Below, piece by piece: positions 6,747-15,557 of a DNA stretch of 64,000 bases. A program made the position numbers and the translations under genes. This DNA comes from Mycolicibacterium sp. P1-18 (GTDB lineage: Bacteria > Actinomycetota > Actinomycetes > Mycobacteriales > Mycobacteriaceae): positions 558,001-622,000 of the forward strand of contig NZ_NPKR01000004.1 in assembly GCF_008329535.1 (NCBI RefSeq), read 5' to 3'. Below the pieces are notes generated by a model. It was not told the DNA's origin, did no database searches, and saw nothing but the letters and a program-made list of their open reading frames with translations. How positions within the stretch are numbered: the first letter of the stretch is position 1; each line of letters begins with the position of its first letter.

Positions 6747-9746
6747 ATGGCGCTCAAGGGCGAAGACCCACTCGCACCAGTCACCGTGGTGGTCAGATCA
6801 AACTTCGTCTCCGTTGCCACCCGTCGGGCCCTAGCAGCGCGTCCTGGCGGAATCGCCAACGTCAATTTCCTCACCTTGCGGCGCCTCGCAGAACAGATCG
6901 CAGGTCACAGTCTTGCCGAGGGCGGTCGACGGCCGACATCCGCTCCTTTGATCGCATCCGCTATTCGCGCAGTCCTGGATTCCGACCCTGGGGTATTCGC
7001 CCCAGCCGCCGCCCACCCCGCGACCGAACAAGCACTTGCCAGCGCCTATCGGGGACTCAGGACAGCACCCGATTCAAGCCTCGACGCAGTAGCGGCGTGT
7101 TCGCCCCGCGCCGCCGACGTCGTACGCATCCAACGGACGGCCCGAGAACGCCTCGTAGCTGACTGGTACGACGAAGAAGACCTTCTCAGCGCGGCGTCAA
7201 CCCTCCTCGCATCGCTCGAAGTAGCTCAGAACGACCCCGTCATCATCCACCTGCTGTCATCATTCACAGTCGGTGAGGCGGCGTTGGTGAAAGCGCTCGC
7301 CGACGGAGGTCAACTCACGGTCATCGTCGGAATCACCGGCGTGCCCGACATCGACGCAGCCACTGGCGCAGCGTACGAACTCGCGGGAATCTCACTCCCA
7401 CAACATGACCCGATCACTCCGCCGCCGACCACCCACATCATCAGCGCCAGCGACCCGGACGACGAGGTCCGGGCGGTCATCCAAGCAATCACAGGCTGGA
7501 TGCAGGAGGGAGTCCGGCTCGGGACCATCGCGGTCCTCTACCCGACAGCGGATCCATACGCGCGACTGCTGCAGGAACAGCTTGATGCGGCAGGCATTGC
7601 GTTCAACGGCACGCCGGTGCGCAACATCGGCGACATGCTCTATGGACGCACTATCCGGAATCTTCTGAAGTTGTCCGAGCGCGACTTCCGCCGAGCCGAC
7701 GTGCTCGGGCTTCTGTCTGACGCGCCAATTCTGAGCGACGGCGGCCGCGTCCCCAGCCGCGCGTGGGAGCGAGTGTCGCGCGCTGCGGGCGTAGTTCACG
7801 GAAGCGATTGGGACGCCCGACTCCCGCGGTGGGCCGTTGCACAGCGCGAGCTGGCCGACGCAGATTTCGCTGCCGGGTTGGAGTGGCGCGCTACGCATCG
7901 CCGCAGTGATGCCGACCGTGCGGACGCATTGTCTGCCTTCATCATTCAACTTCGACGCGATCTGAAAGGCCACGGTCCGGCGCAATCATGGACTGAAATG
8001 GCCGCCTGGCTCACGGACCTCGCCGAGAAGTATCTTGGCAGCGACCACCGGCGTTCGGCCTGGCCCGTCGATGAGGTCGACGCTGCACACCGTGTCGAGG
8101 AAGCGATCGATCGGCTTGCGGGCTTGGACGCCCTGAACGGATCGGTCCCCAGCATCGACCTGTTCCAACGGACGCTCGACAGTGAACTATCGGTGGCCCT
8201 GCGCCGAGTGGGTCGGCCTGGCGACGGCGTTCTCATCGGCCACGTTTCAGTGGCAGCAGGGATGGTGTTCGACCGTGTGGCAATTCTCGGCCTCTCGGAA
8301 GGCCGCTTCCCCGCCCGCAGGCTGGAGGATTCGCTGTTGCCCGATGCGGAGCGTGAGGCATCAGGAGGGCACCTACAGTTGCGTGCGCACCGCGTGCTGG
8401 ATGATCACCGCGATCTGATTGCCGCGATCGCAAGCGCCGACCGGGCCTTGCTCTCGTATCCTCGGGGCGACTTGCGGCGATCGACGGATCGACCTGCGTC
8501 GCGGTGGCTACTAGCCGACGCCGCACGGCTAGCCCATGTCGACACGATCGAGTCTGGACACCTCGTCGATCACGCCAACGAAACGTGGTTCACTCACGTG
8601 GCATCCTTTGCAGGTGGGCTGGCGCGCACCCGACTGTATTCGAGCACTCAGCAGCTTCGGCTGGCCGCGGTCGCACGGCACGCCAGCGAGCATCCGCTCC
8701 TGCGCGGCGACGCACGCTCGCAAGTCGCACTGCAGGTAGTACGGGCACGGCGCAGCAGCGAATTCACCCGCTTCGACGGAAATCTCGAGGGTATTGCAGC
8801 TGAAATTGGCCGGCCAGAACATATCTCGACGTCGAGACTCGAGGCATGGGCAAAATGTCCACGGTCCTATCTGTTCGGTCATGTTCTCGGAGTCGAACGC
8901 GTCGAAGAACCCGAACGACGCTTCGAAATCGACCCACTCACCCGAGGTTCGATCTTCCACAAGATCCTCGAGGAGTTCATTCTCCTCGCCATCAGATCAG
9001 GTCATGCGCTCAATACGTGGACCCAGAACGACCACACCCGTCTACATGAGATCGCTGCCCTGCAGTTCGATCGCGCGGAGCAAGAGGGCAACACCGGCCG
9101 CGCAATCCTTTGGCGCGCCGAACGAATCCGCCTCGCGAATGACCTCGACCGACTGCTCGACTCCGACGCAAAGCGGCTCGCCGAAGGACTCCGCCCCATA
9201 GCGGCTGAGATGGCGTTCGACGATGTAGCAATTGAGCTTCCCGGCGGCCACACCATCCGGATGCGAGGTTCGATCGACCGCGTCGATCGCGGCGCTGACG
9301 GATCACTAGCTGTCATCGATTACAAGACGGGAAGCGTGGGCTCCTACAACGACCTGAGTGAATCAAACCCGCATCACCACGGTCGACGACTTCAACTCTT
9401 CGTGTATTCGCAAGCAGCACAGGCTCAATACCCCGGGGCACCCGAAGTGCGCGCCGACTATTGGTTCACGCGAGACGACAAGCACAAGGGCTACCCGATC
9501 ACCGACCACGTCCGTGAGCTCGTGACGGGAGCCATCGACACGATCGCAACTGGTATCGGTTCCGGCGTCTTTCCTGCACATCCGTCGGATCAGCCGACCT
9601 GGGGTTGGGTCGACTGTTGGTTCTGCACCCCCGACGGCCAGAGCGATCAACACGTGCGACGCGAATGGGAGAGGAAGCAGGACCATCCCGCGCTCGCTGG
9701 ATACGTCGGTCTCCTGGCGACGGACGGCAACGATGACAGCCTCTGA
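6747..9746 (+). CDS. AddB-like PD-(D/E)XK nuclease with inactivated helicase core
   Basis: From ATG 6747 the protein has 999 residues. It resembles the AddB exonuclease subunit: an N-terminal region without intact helicase motifs, a middle with 'ASDPDDEVRAVIQAI' and 'VAILGLSEGRFPARRLEDSL', and a C-terminal RecB-type nuclease with 'VIDYKTGS' at about residues 855-862. Cysteines at about 703 ('WAKCPRSYLF'), 956 and 959 ('DCWFCTPDG') may be remnants of an iron-sulphur nuclease staple. The natural N-terminus seems to lie upstream. The same frame encodes 'IKIDTTTTAYGRPAIDHLG' from 6681, but without an ATG, GTG or TTG. ATG 6665, preceded by GGGAG, joins it if one base near 6680 is removed. It overlaps the next gene by 14 bases and should form a two-subunit helicase-nuclease with it. 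Confidence 0.85.
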   Translation: MALKGEDPLAPVTVVVRSNFVSVATRRALAARPGGIANVNFLTLRRLAEQIAGHSLAEGGRRPTSAPLIASAIRAVLDSDPGVFAPAAAHPATEQALASAYRGLRTAPDSSLDAVAACSPRAADVVRIQRTARERLVADWYDEEDLLSAASTLLASLEVAQNDPVIIHLLSSFTVGEAALVKALADGGQLTVIVGITGVPDIDAATGAAYELAGISLPQHDPITPPPTTHIISASDPDDEVRAVIQAITGWMQEGVRLGTIAVLYPTADPYARLLQEQLDAAGIAFNGTPVRNIGDMLYGRTIRNLLKLSERDFRRADVLGLLSDAPILSDGGRVPSRAWERVSRAAGVVHGSDWDARLPRWAVAQRELADADFAAGLEWRATHRRSDADRADALSAFIIQLRRDLKGHGPAQSWTEMAAWLTDLAEKYLGSDHRRSAWPVDEVDAAHRVEEAIDRLAGLDALNGSVPSIDLFQRTLDSELSVALRRVGRPGDGVLIGHVSVAAGMVFDRVAILGLSEGRFPARRLEDSLLPDAEREASGGHLQLRAHRVLDDHRDLIAAIASADRALLSYPRGDLRRSTDRPASRWLLADAARLAHVDTIESGHLVDHANETWFTHVASFAGGLARTRLYSSTQQLRLAAVARHASEHPLLRGDARSQVALQVVRARRSSEFTRFDGNLEGIAAEIGRPEHISTSRLEAWAKCPRSYLFGHVLGVERVEEPERRFEIDPLTRGSIFHKILEEFILLAIRSGHALNTWTQNDHTRLHEIAALQFDRAEQEGNTGRAILWRAERIRLANDLDRLLDSDAKRLAEGLRPIAAEMAFDDVAIELPGGHTIRMRGSIDRVDRGADGSLAVIDYKTGSVGSYNDLSESNPHHHGRRLQLFVYSQAAQAQYPGAPEVRADYWFTRDDKHKGYPITDHVRELVTGAIDTIATGIGSGVFPAHPSDQPTWGWVDCWFCTPDGQSDQHVRREWERKQDHPALAGYVGLLATDGNDDSL

Positions 9747-12700
9747 GCTCGAAACAGACCAGGCGGCACGTGACGCCGTCGTCAACGACCTGGAGAGCAC
9801 CCTCTTCCTCGAGGCCGGTGCCGGCTCGGGCAAGACCTCCTGTCTGGTCGGTCGATTCGTCGCGCTCGTCGAATCCGGCATTCCCACAGACCACATTGCG
9901 GCGATCACGTTCACCGAAAAGGCCGCGGCCGAATTGGTCGATCGCATCCGTACGGAACTTCGCCGCCGAGCTGCCAACAATCAAGCGTGCCGCGATGCGC
10001 TACTGGTTCTAGACAGCGCTGCAATCGGCACCCTGCACGCCTTTGCACAGCGGATACTCACCGAACACGCGATCGAGGCGGGGCTACCTCCGCGGTTCGC
10101 GGTCCACGACGAGATCGCCTCGCAGGTGGCCTTCGAAACCCGCTGGGAGCTGTTTGCCGACGGACTGCTCGACGATCAAAGTCTCGAGATGCCACTCCGG
10201 CTCCTGTTCGCGAGTGGCGGCAAGCCCAAGCACCTTCGCGACGTCGCCGTGGCCTTCAACGCCAACTGGGACCTAGTCGTCGATCGCATCGACTTCGCGC
10301 CACCGGCCGTCCCCTCGGTGGACGTGCGCGACCTACTGACGGATCTCAAAGCCGTCATCGATCTCGCGGAGCATTGCACCGACGAAGATGATCTGCTGTT
10401 TCGTCACCTCACCGATATGGTCACGGACTTCGAGGCGCGGCTGCGCGCAGCCGTCGACGATGACGGTCGCGTGAAGCTGCTTGACGCACCAGAGCTCAAA
10501 TCCAAACGCGGCCAAGCGAAGAACTGGACAAGCATCGGCGTGGGCGTTGTCCGCGACCGACTCAGTAACCTCCAGGAGGCTTGCGCGGCGTTGCGCGCTG
10601 CCGTTCTCGAAAGCGTGCTTCAGCGACTCGCGACGTCGCTCGCTCAGTTCACCGCCGAAAGTGCGACGGCACGACGAGAGGCTGGCGAACTCGAGTTTCA
10701 CGACCTCCTGGTGCTTGCTCGAAACATGCTCCGGAGCGACGTCACGGGGCCGGACGTCCGACCCGCGCTCGCACAGCGGTATGAGCGACTACTGCTCGAC
10801 GAATTCCAAGACACCGATCCGATACAAATCGAGATCGCGGTGCTCATCGCATCGGACGATCAGGAAGCGGGTCAGAAACACTGGTCTGCGATCCGGACGG
10901 AGCCCGGGCGCATCTTCTTCGTCGGAGATCCCAAACAGTCGATCTATCGGTTCCGGCGAGCCGACATTGGCATGTTCATGACCGCTCGGGACGAACTGGT
11001 GGGTGCGTCTCTACAACTCAGCCGCAACTTCCGCACCGGGGAACCCATCATCGACTGGGTCAATGCAACATTCGCCAAGCTCATTGTCGGCGAGGGGACT
11101 TCACAGCCCGAGTATCAAGCGCTTCTGGCCGAGCGCGGGCGCCCCGAGACTGGGCCACCGGTTGCGTTCATCGGCCGCGAACACGATCGTCGACTGCCGG
11201 CCGACGAGCTCCGAAGTCAAGAGGCCGCCGACGTATCTGCGGCCATTCGGCGGGCCATTGGTGAGGCATGGTCCGTCGCGGATCGGACACCCGCGCGCGT
11301 CGACTCTTGGCGACCGGCGCGTTGGAGCGACATCGCTGTCCTCCTGCCAGCACGAACGTCACTGCCCTTCCTGGAACGCGCGCTCGACGAGGCGAACATC
11401 CCCTTCCGCGCCGAAACCTCCTCGTTGGTGTACGGAACCCGCGAGGTTCGCGAGCTGATGCTCGTCGTTCGCGCAGTTGACGATCCCACGGACTCACTGG
11501 CCGTCGTGAGCGCATTGCGGACAACCGCGTTCGGATGCGGAGACGACGATCTATTCGTCTGGAGAAAGCGCCATCGCGGCGGCTGGGACCACCAGGAACC
11601 TGTACCCGAAGACGCGCCCGTTGACCATCCCGTCGCGCAAGGCAGCGCATGGTTAAGCACCATTCATCTCGAACGCCAATGGTTGTCGCCCAGCCAGGTA
11701 CTCGACCGAATATTACGCGAGAGGCGGTTCTACGAACTAGCCGCCGCAGAACGGCGGCCGCGCGACCTGTGGCGAAGGCTCCGCTTCGTCGTCGACCAGT
11801 GCCGCGCATGGGAGGAAGCTGGCGGCAGCACGTTGCGCGAATACCTCCAGTGGGTCGAGGGTCAATCCGGGGAGGGAACGAGGGTGGTGGAGACCGTACT
11901 CCCCGAGACTGACGACGACGCAGTTCGCATTCTCACCGTTCACGGCGCAAAGGGCCTCGAGTTCCCCATCGTGATCCTCTCGGGCCTGACCACACTGATG
12001 AACTCCCAGCCGCGGCGAGTCGAGGTCAGATTTCCAGGATCGTCCGGCTGGGCCATCAAGCTGTCAAAACGATTGTCCACCACAGATTTCGAAGACACGC
12101 AACCGGTCGAAGAGCAGATGGACCACCATGAGCGTCTTCGGCTGCTGTATGTGGCTTCCACCCGGGCTCGCGACCACCTAGTAATTTCTGCCCATCGCAA
12201 GGAACGGGGTACCCGCACCACCCTGACTTCAGCCGAAGTTCTTCACGACGCGGGGTGGGATCCCATGCTGGCGGGTGAGCTCGACTTGGCAGACGAGCTT
12301 CTGCGGCCAACGCGTGAGTCCGACGTTGGTTCCGATCTTCAGGACCTGCCCACACTCGACGGATGGCAGGCAGCACACGATGCCGCTTTGATAAGTGCAT
12401 CGCGACCGTTGGCGAACTCGGCAACGAGGCTGGCGAGAGCGAGGGCCGCGGAGAATGAGCTTGACCCTGCCGTGCGGAAGACCGCAGTCGGCGATCCAGG
12501 CCTCGCCAAGGGTGCGCGCGACATCGACCTGCCACCCTGGCAGAAGGGCCGTTACGGTAGCGCGATCGGGCGCGCCGTTCACGGCGTACTGCAGACGGTT
12601 GATCTTGCGACCGGCACCGGCCTAGTAGCGGCCTGCGCAGCGCAAGCCGCCGCTGAAGGTGTCCTCGGCAAAGAAGATGTCATCAGGGCACTCGCGCAGG

Positions 12701-13038
12701 CTGCACTAGATTCGGAAATCGTGAAGTTGGCCGCCACGCAACGCCACTGGCGCGAGGTCTACGTCGGAGTGCCCTGGGAGACGGGAATTCTCGAGGGCTA
12801 CATCGACCTGCTGTATGAGGACGGCGCGGGTTTGGTCGTGGTCGACTACAAGACGGATGCGTGGCGCACCGAGACCGAACTTGATGCAAAGGTGTCGCTC
12901 TACAGCGTTCAATTGCAGGCCTACGCTGACGCCGTTCGCACATCTGTCGACCGCGAAGTCGTTGGTGCGCTGTTGCTGTTTCTAAGGCCCGGAGGCTCCG
13001 TGACCCGACCGGTCAGCATCGCAGCAAGTCTTTTCTGA
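9733..13038 (+). CDS. AddA/UvrD-like helicase-nuclease
   Basis: This 1101-residue superfamily 1A helicase has all core motifs: Walker A 'EAGAGSGKT' at 27-35, 'ITFTEKAAAEL', Walker B 'LLLDEFQDTDP' near 353, 'FVGDPKQSIYRFRRAD', 'ILTVHGAKGLEFPIVIL' and 'LLYVASTRARDHLVIS'. A C-terminal RecB-family nuclease carries 'LVVVDYKTDAW' near 1035-1043. ATG 9733 lies 14 bases inside the AddB-like gene, so the two are translationally coupled. Together they would unwind and degrade linear double-stranded DNA, as AddAB or AdnAB do. Housekeeping AddAB normally sits elsewhere in an actinobacterial genome and is not followed by a SIR2 gene, so this pair is more likely dedicated to defence. That assignment is inference. 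Confidence 0.88.
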   Translation: MTASELETDQAARDAVVNDLESTLFLEAGAGSGKTSCLVGRFVALVESGIPTDHIAAITFTEKAAAELVDRIRTELRRRAANNQACRDALLVLDSAAIGTLHAFAQRILTEHAIEAGLPPRFAVHDEIASQVAFETRWELFADGLLDDQSLEMPLRLLFASGGKPKHLRDVAVAFNANWDLVVDRIDFAPPAVPSVDVRDLLTDLKAVIDLAEHCTDEDDLLFRHLTDMVTDFEARLRAAVDDDGRVKLLDAPELKSKRGQAKNWTSIGVGVVRDRLSNLQEACAALRAAVLESVLQRLATSLAQFTAESATARREAGELEFHDLLVLARNMLRSDVTGPDVRPALAQRYERLLLDEFQDTDPIQIEIAVLIASDDQEAGQKHWSAIRTEPGRIFFVGDPKQSIYRFRRADIGMFMTARDELVGASLQLSRNFRTGEPIIDWVNATFAKLIVGEGTSQPEYQALLAERGRPETGPPVAFIGREHDRRLPADELRSQEAADVSAAIRRAIGEAWSVADRTPARVDSWRPARWSDIAVLLPARTSLPFLERALDEANIPFRAETSSLVYGTREVRELMLVVRAVDDPTDSLAVVSALRTTAFGCGDDDLFVWRKRHRGGWDHQEPVPEDAPVDHPVAQGSAWLSTIHLERQWLSPSQVLDRILRERRFYELAAAERRPRDLWRRLRFVVDQCRAWEEAGGSTLREYLQWVEGQSGEGTRVVETVLPETDDDAVRILTVHGAKGLEFPIVILSGLTTLMNSQPRRVEVRFPGSSGWAIKLSKRLSTTDFEDTQPVEEQMDHHERLRLLYVASTRARDHLVISAHRKERGTRTTLTSAEVLHDAGWDPMLAGELDLADELLRPTRESDVGSDLQDLPTLDGWQAAHDAALISASRPLANSATRLARARAAENELDPAVRKTAVGDPGLAKGARDIDLPPWQKGRYGSAIGRAVHGVLQTVDLATGTGLVAACAAQAAAEGVLGKEDVIRALAQAALDSEIVKLAATQRHWREVYVGVPWETGILEGYIDLLYEDGAGLVVVDYKTDAWRTETELDAKVSLYSVQLQAYADAVRTSVDREVVGALLLFLRPGGSVTRPVSIAASLF

Positions 13039-13066
13039 GAACAGCAACGAGTCGAGTGGGGACAAT

Positions 13067-14623
13067 ATGAGTGGGCACTTGTTCATCATCAACGGTGACC
13101 TGAACCAGGTCGCATGTGACGCCGTCTTGATACCAACCGACGGGACCGTCCACATCACCGATTCGTGGAACCTGATCATGCGCGGCAAGCGCGCACCGAG
13201 GTCGTTTGGAAGAAAGCTCGTCGTTCACATCCGTTCTGAGAGTGGACACCCGCAGATTTGGTTGGGCAACGTCGGCCAGGCAGGTAGTCAATCGGACTTC
13301 GAGCTGTTCAAGCCCACCGTCCGTGAGTTCGTGAAGCAGGCGGTTGAGCAGTTAAGAACTGTCGATGACGGTGACCGCATCTATCCATGGCCCAGGCGCC
13401 GGCTTGGAGTCAACATCGTCGGATCCGGCGATGGCGGCGGTTCAGACAAGAAGGGCGAGCTTATCGAAGGGCTCGTCGAGACGCTCAACGGTCTTGTCGT
13501 CGAGTACGACGTAGATATCGTTCTCGTGGCCTTCGGCGAGAAGCCCTACGCCGCAACGCAAAGGGCGCGGCGCCGATTGGTCGGCGACGATACTCGGATC
13601 GCCTACTACTGGGACTTTGATGACCTGGCGTCGAAAAACCTAGTCGCTCAGGCGCAACGCCTAGCTAAGGCGGCGATCGACAACCAGCTTGTGCTATTCA
13701 TCGGAGCCGGAGTGAGTGCCGGCGCGGGCCTCCCCACGTGGAGCAAGTTACTTAGTGATCTCGCGGTGACTGCGAGTATGAATTCAGACGTAAGCAAGGC
13801 CCTGTCCAAGAAAGACTTACGAGATCAAGCCACCGTTCTTGAACGACGTTTGCTGTTGGCCGGACTCAAACTACGTGAGGTCGTGGCTGCTCAGCTAGAC
13901 CGGCCGGGCCGTTACGCCCTGCAGCACGGTCTCCTCGCCTCGTTGTCGAGCAAGGAAGCCGTCACAACGAACTTCGACAACATGTTTGAGTCCGCGGCTC
14001 GGATCTGTGGCCGAGGTTTAGCGGTCCTGCCCGCCAGCCCTTCGGAGACAGACGGCCGATGGTTGCTCAAATTGCACGGCTCTGTTTGCGAGCCCGAAAA
14101 GATCGTGTTGAGCAGATCTGACTTCCTCGAGATGCCTCGTCAGTACGGCGCACTGATGGGCCTCGTGCAGGGTCTATTACTCATGCGGCACATGATGTTT
14201 GTGGGCTATTCGTTGCAGGACGAAGACTTTCATGAGGTTGTCCACGAAGTTCGGGCGGCTCGAGGCGGCCCTGCGGCCGACGGAGGCAGAGGGACTGTCC
14301 TGACGCTGTTTCACGATCAGCTGGAGCAAGAACTCTGGGCAGACGACTTAGAGGTAGTACCGATGCTGGCAATACCCTACCGGGAGGACCTCCTAGCCGA
14401 GGCCGCGCGTCAACTAGAGCTATTTCTCGATCTCGTCGGCTACCTGTCGACGACCTCTGCGCCCTTCTTCCTTGACTCGACGTATAGCAGCCTCTCTCAA
14501 GAGGAATGCGAATTACGCGGATTGCTAACCAATTTAGTCGACTTGACCCGCCGATCGCCAGTCGACAGCGTTGGCTACATCGTTAGTAAATTCCTAAGCG
14601 ATCTTGGCTCAGATACCGCCTGA
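13067..14623 (+). CDS. SIR2-family protein with a macro-like N-terminal domain
   Basis: ATG 13067 lies 28 bases after the helicase gene. Residues about 1-190 look like a macro-type fold: 'IINGDLNQVACDAVLIPTDG' at the N-terminus and 'NIVGSGDGGGSDKKGEL' further on. Residues about 205-420 are a SIR2 domain: 'LFIGAGVSAGAGLPTWSKLL' (nucleotide-binding loop), 'TTNFDNMFE' near 302, 'LKLHGSV' near 335 with the expected catalytic histidine, and 'MFVGYSLQDEDF' near 378. SIR2 domains of defence systems such as Thoeris ThsA and the DSR proteins degrade NAD+ on infection. By analogy this would be the abortive effector of the operon, with the helicase-nuclease as sensor or executor. The macro-like half could bind NAD-derived ligands. 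The coupling is inference. Confidence 0.82.
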   Translation: MSGHLFIINGDLNQVACDAVLIPTDGTVHITDSWNLIMRGKRAPRSFGRKLVVHIRSESGHPQIWLGNVGQAGSQSDFELFKPTVREFVKQAVEQLRTVDDGDRIYPWPRRRLGVNIVGSGDGGGSDKKGELIEGLVETLNGLVVEYDVDIVLVAFGEKPYAATQRARRRLVGDDTRIAYYWDFDDLASKNLVAQAQRLAKAAIDNQLVLFIGAGVSAGAGLPTWSKLLSDLAVTASMNSDVSKALSKKDLRDQATVLERRLLLAGLKLREVVAAQLDRPGRYALQHGLLASLSSKEAVTTNFDNMFESAARICGRGLAVLPASPSETDGRWLLKLHGSVCEPEKIVLSRSDFLEMPRQYGALMGLVQGLLLMRHMMFVGYSLQDEDFHEVVHEVRAARGGPAADGGRGTVLTLFHDQLEQELWADDLEVVPMLAIPYREDLLAEAARQLELFLDLVGYLSTTSAPFFLDSTYSSLSQEECELRGLLTNLVDLTRRSPVDSVGYIVSKFLSDLGSDTA

Positions 14624-14703
14624 CGTGACTATCCGGTTGAACTCCGTTGCGCGATTGCAGCGGGAATCCAGGCTGTGCACGACTATGAACTTTGGAGGCA
14701 AGA

Positions 14704-15393
14704 GTGGCTACCGTGCCAAACCCGTTTTCAGGCATCTTTCGACGATCGAGTCTTGGCGACGGCTGCTATCTCGTCCGCAACGACGAGACCTCGGTGCCGC
14801 CCCACGCGGACATGGAGGTCTACAGAGCGGTAGTCGACAGCGGAGGCTGCGCCGTCCGTCATAGCGGCATGTTCCAGTCGACGCATGAGGCCATTGCGCT
14901 CCCAGGCGGTTACACGTACGAGATGATCGGGCGATACGGCTTCCGCGCCTTGCCCGAGCGCACATGGGCATTTGGGCCGCGGGCTGTCCGTCACATTTTG
15001 CGCCTCCTCGATGTACCTCAGCCGACCCGTCTGCTGGCGACAGAAGAGTCCGCGCCCGATCCAGCCGAATTGGCCGATGAGTGGGCCGCATTCGCCGCCT
15101 CCGATCAACTGGAGCGAATCGGGGCCTCCCTGGGCGCGCTAGCCTCAGTGACCAGACGAAGGATGCAAGATGAGCGCCTCACCCCCAAGACCGAGCCCAT
15201 CACGCTCCCGACCCCTTATTCAACCGATAGTCCGCCACCTGCCGAAACCGATTCGCATTCAACCGGATACGTATCTCACATGTTTGACCCTCGCGTCAGT
15301 GACGCCTTCTTCTGGAAAGCCGAAACGACGTCCGTACACGACTCAACCGGCTCTTGGATACTGTCTCCAGACGGAACACTCAAACCGACATGA
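14704..15393 (+). CDS. Small-protein family S, copy 1 (long form)
   Basis: The frame is open from TTG 14692, but GTG 14704 has GGAGG five bases upstream and makes the N-terminus align with the paralogue at 34540, so about 229 residues. The N-terminus carries 'SGIFRRSSLGDGCYLVRND' and the C-terminus 'FFWKAETTSVHDSTGSW' followed by 'LSPDGTLKPT'. Both blocks recur in the paralogue. Between them lies an insertion of about 130 residues absent from the short form, with 'TYEMIGRYGFRALPERTW' and a Pro/Thr/Ser-rich linker. No known domain is recognised. It lies 80 bases downstream of the SIR2 gene on the same strand and probably belongs to that operon. The conserved tail looks like a docking or recognition segment rather than an enzyme core, which is inference. 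Confidence 0.7.
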   Translation: MATVPNPFSGIFRRSSLGDGCYLVRNDETSVPPHADMEVYRAVVDSGGCAVRHSGMFQSTHEAIALPGGYTYEMIGRYGFRALPERTWAFGPRAVRHILRLLDVPQPTRLLATEESAPDPAELADEWAAFAASDQLERIGASLGALASVTRRRMQDERLTPKTEPITLPTPYSTDSPPPAETDSHSTGYVSHMFDPRVSDAFFWKAETTSVHDSTGSWILSPDGTLKPT

Positions 15394-15557
15394 TGTTGTC
15401 GGTACCTACAGGCCGATCAATCCCGAGCAACGAGGAACCGAGCGCAGTTTGGCCGTCGATGACTCGGCAGCACTGCCCTACCTTCACGCCGCCGCTGATC
15501 ACGTCGCAATCGCGTTAAGAGCCTGGACGAGCGGTCGAGTGAGCAGACTGACCGTCG

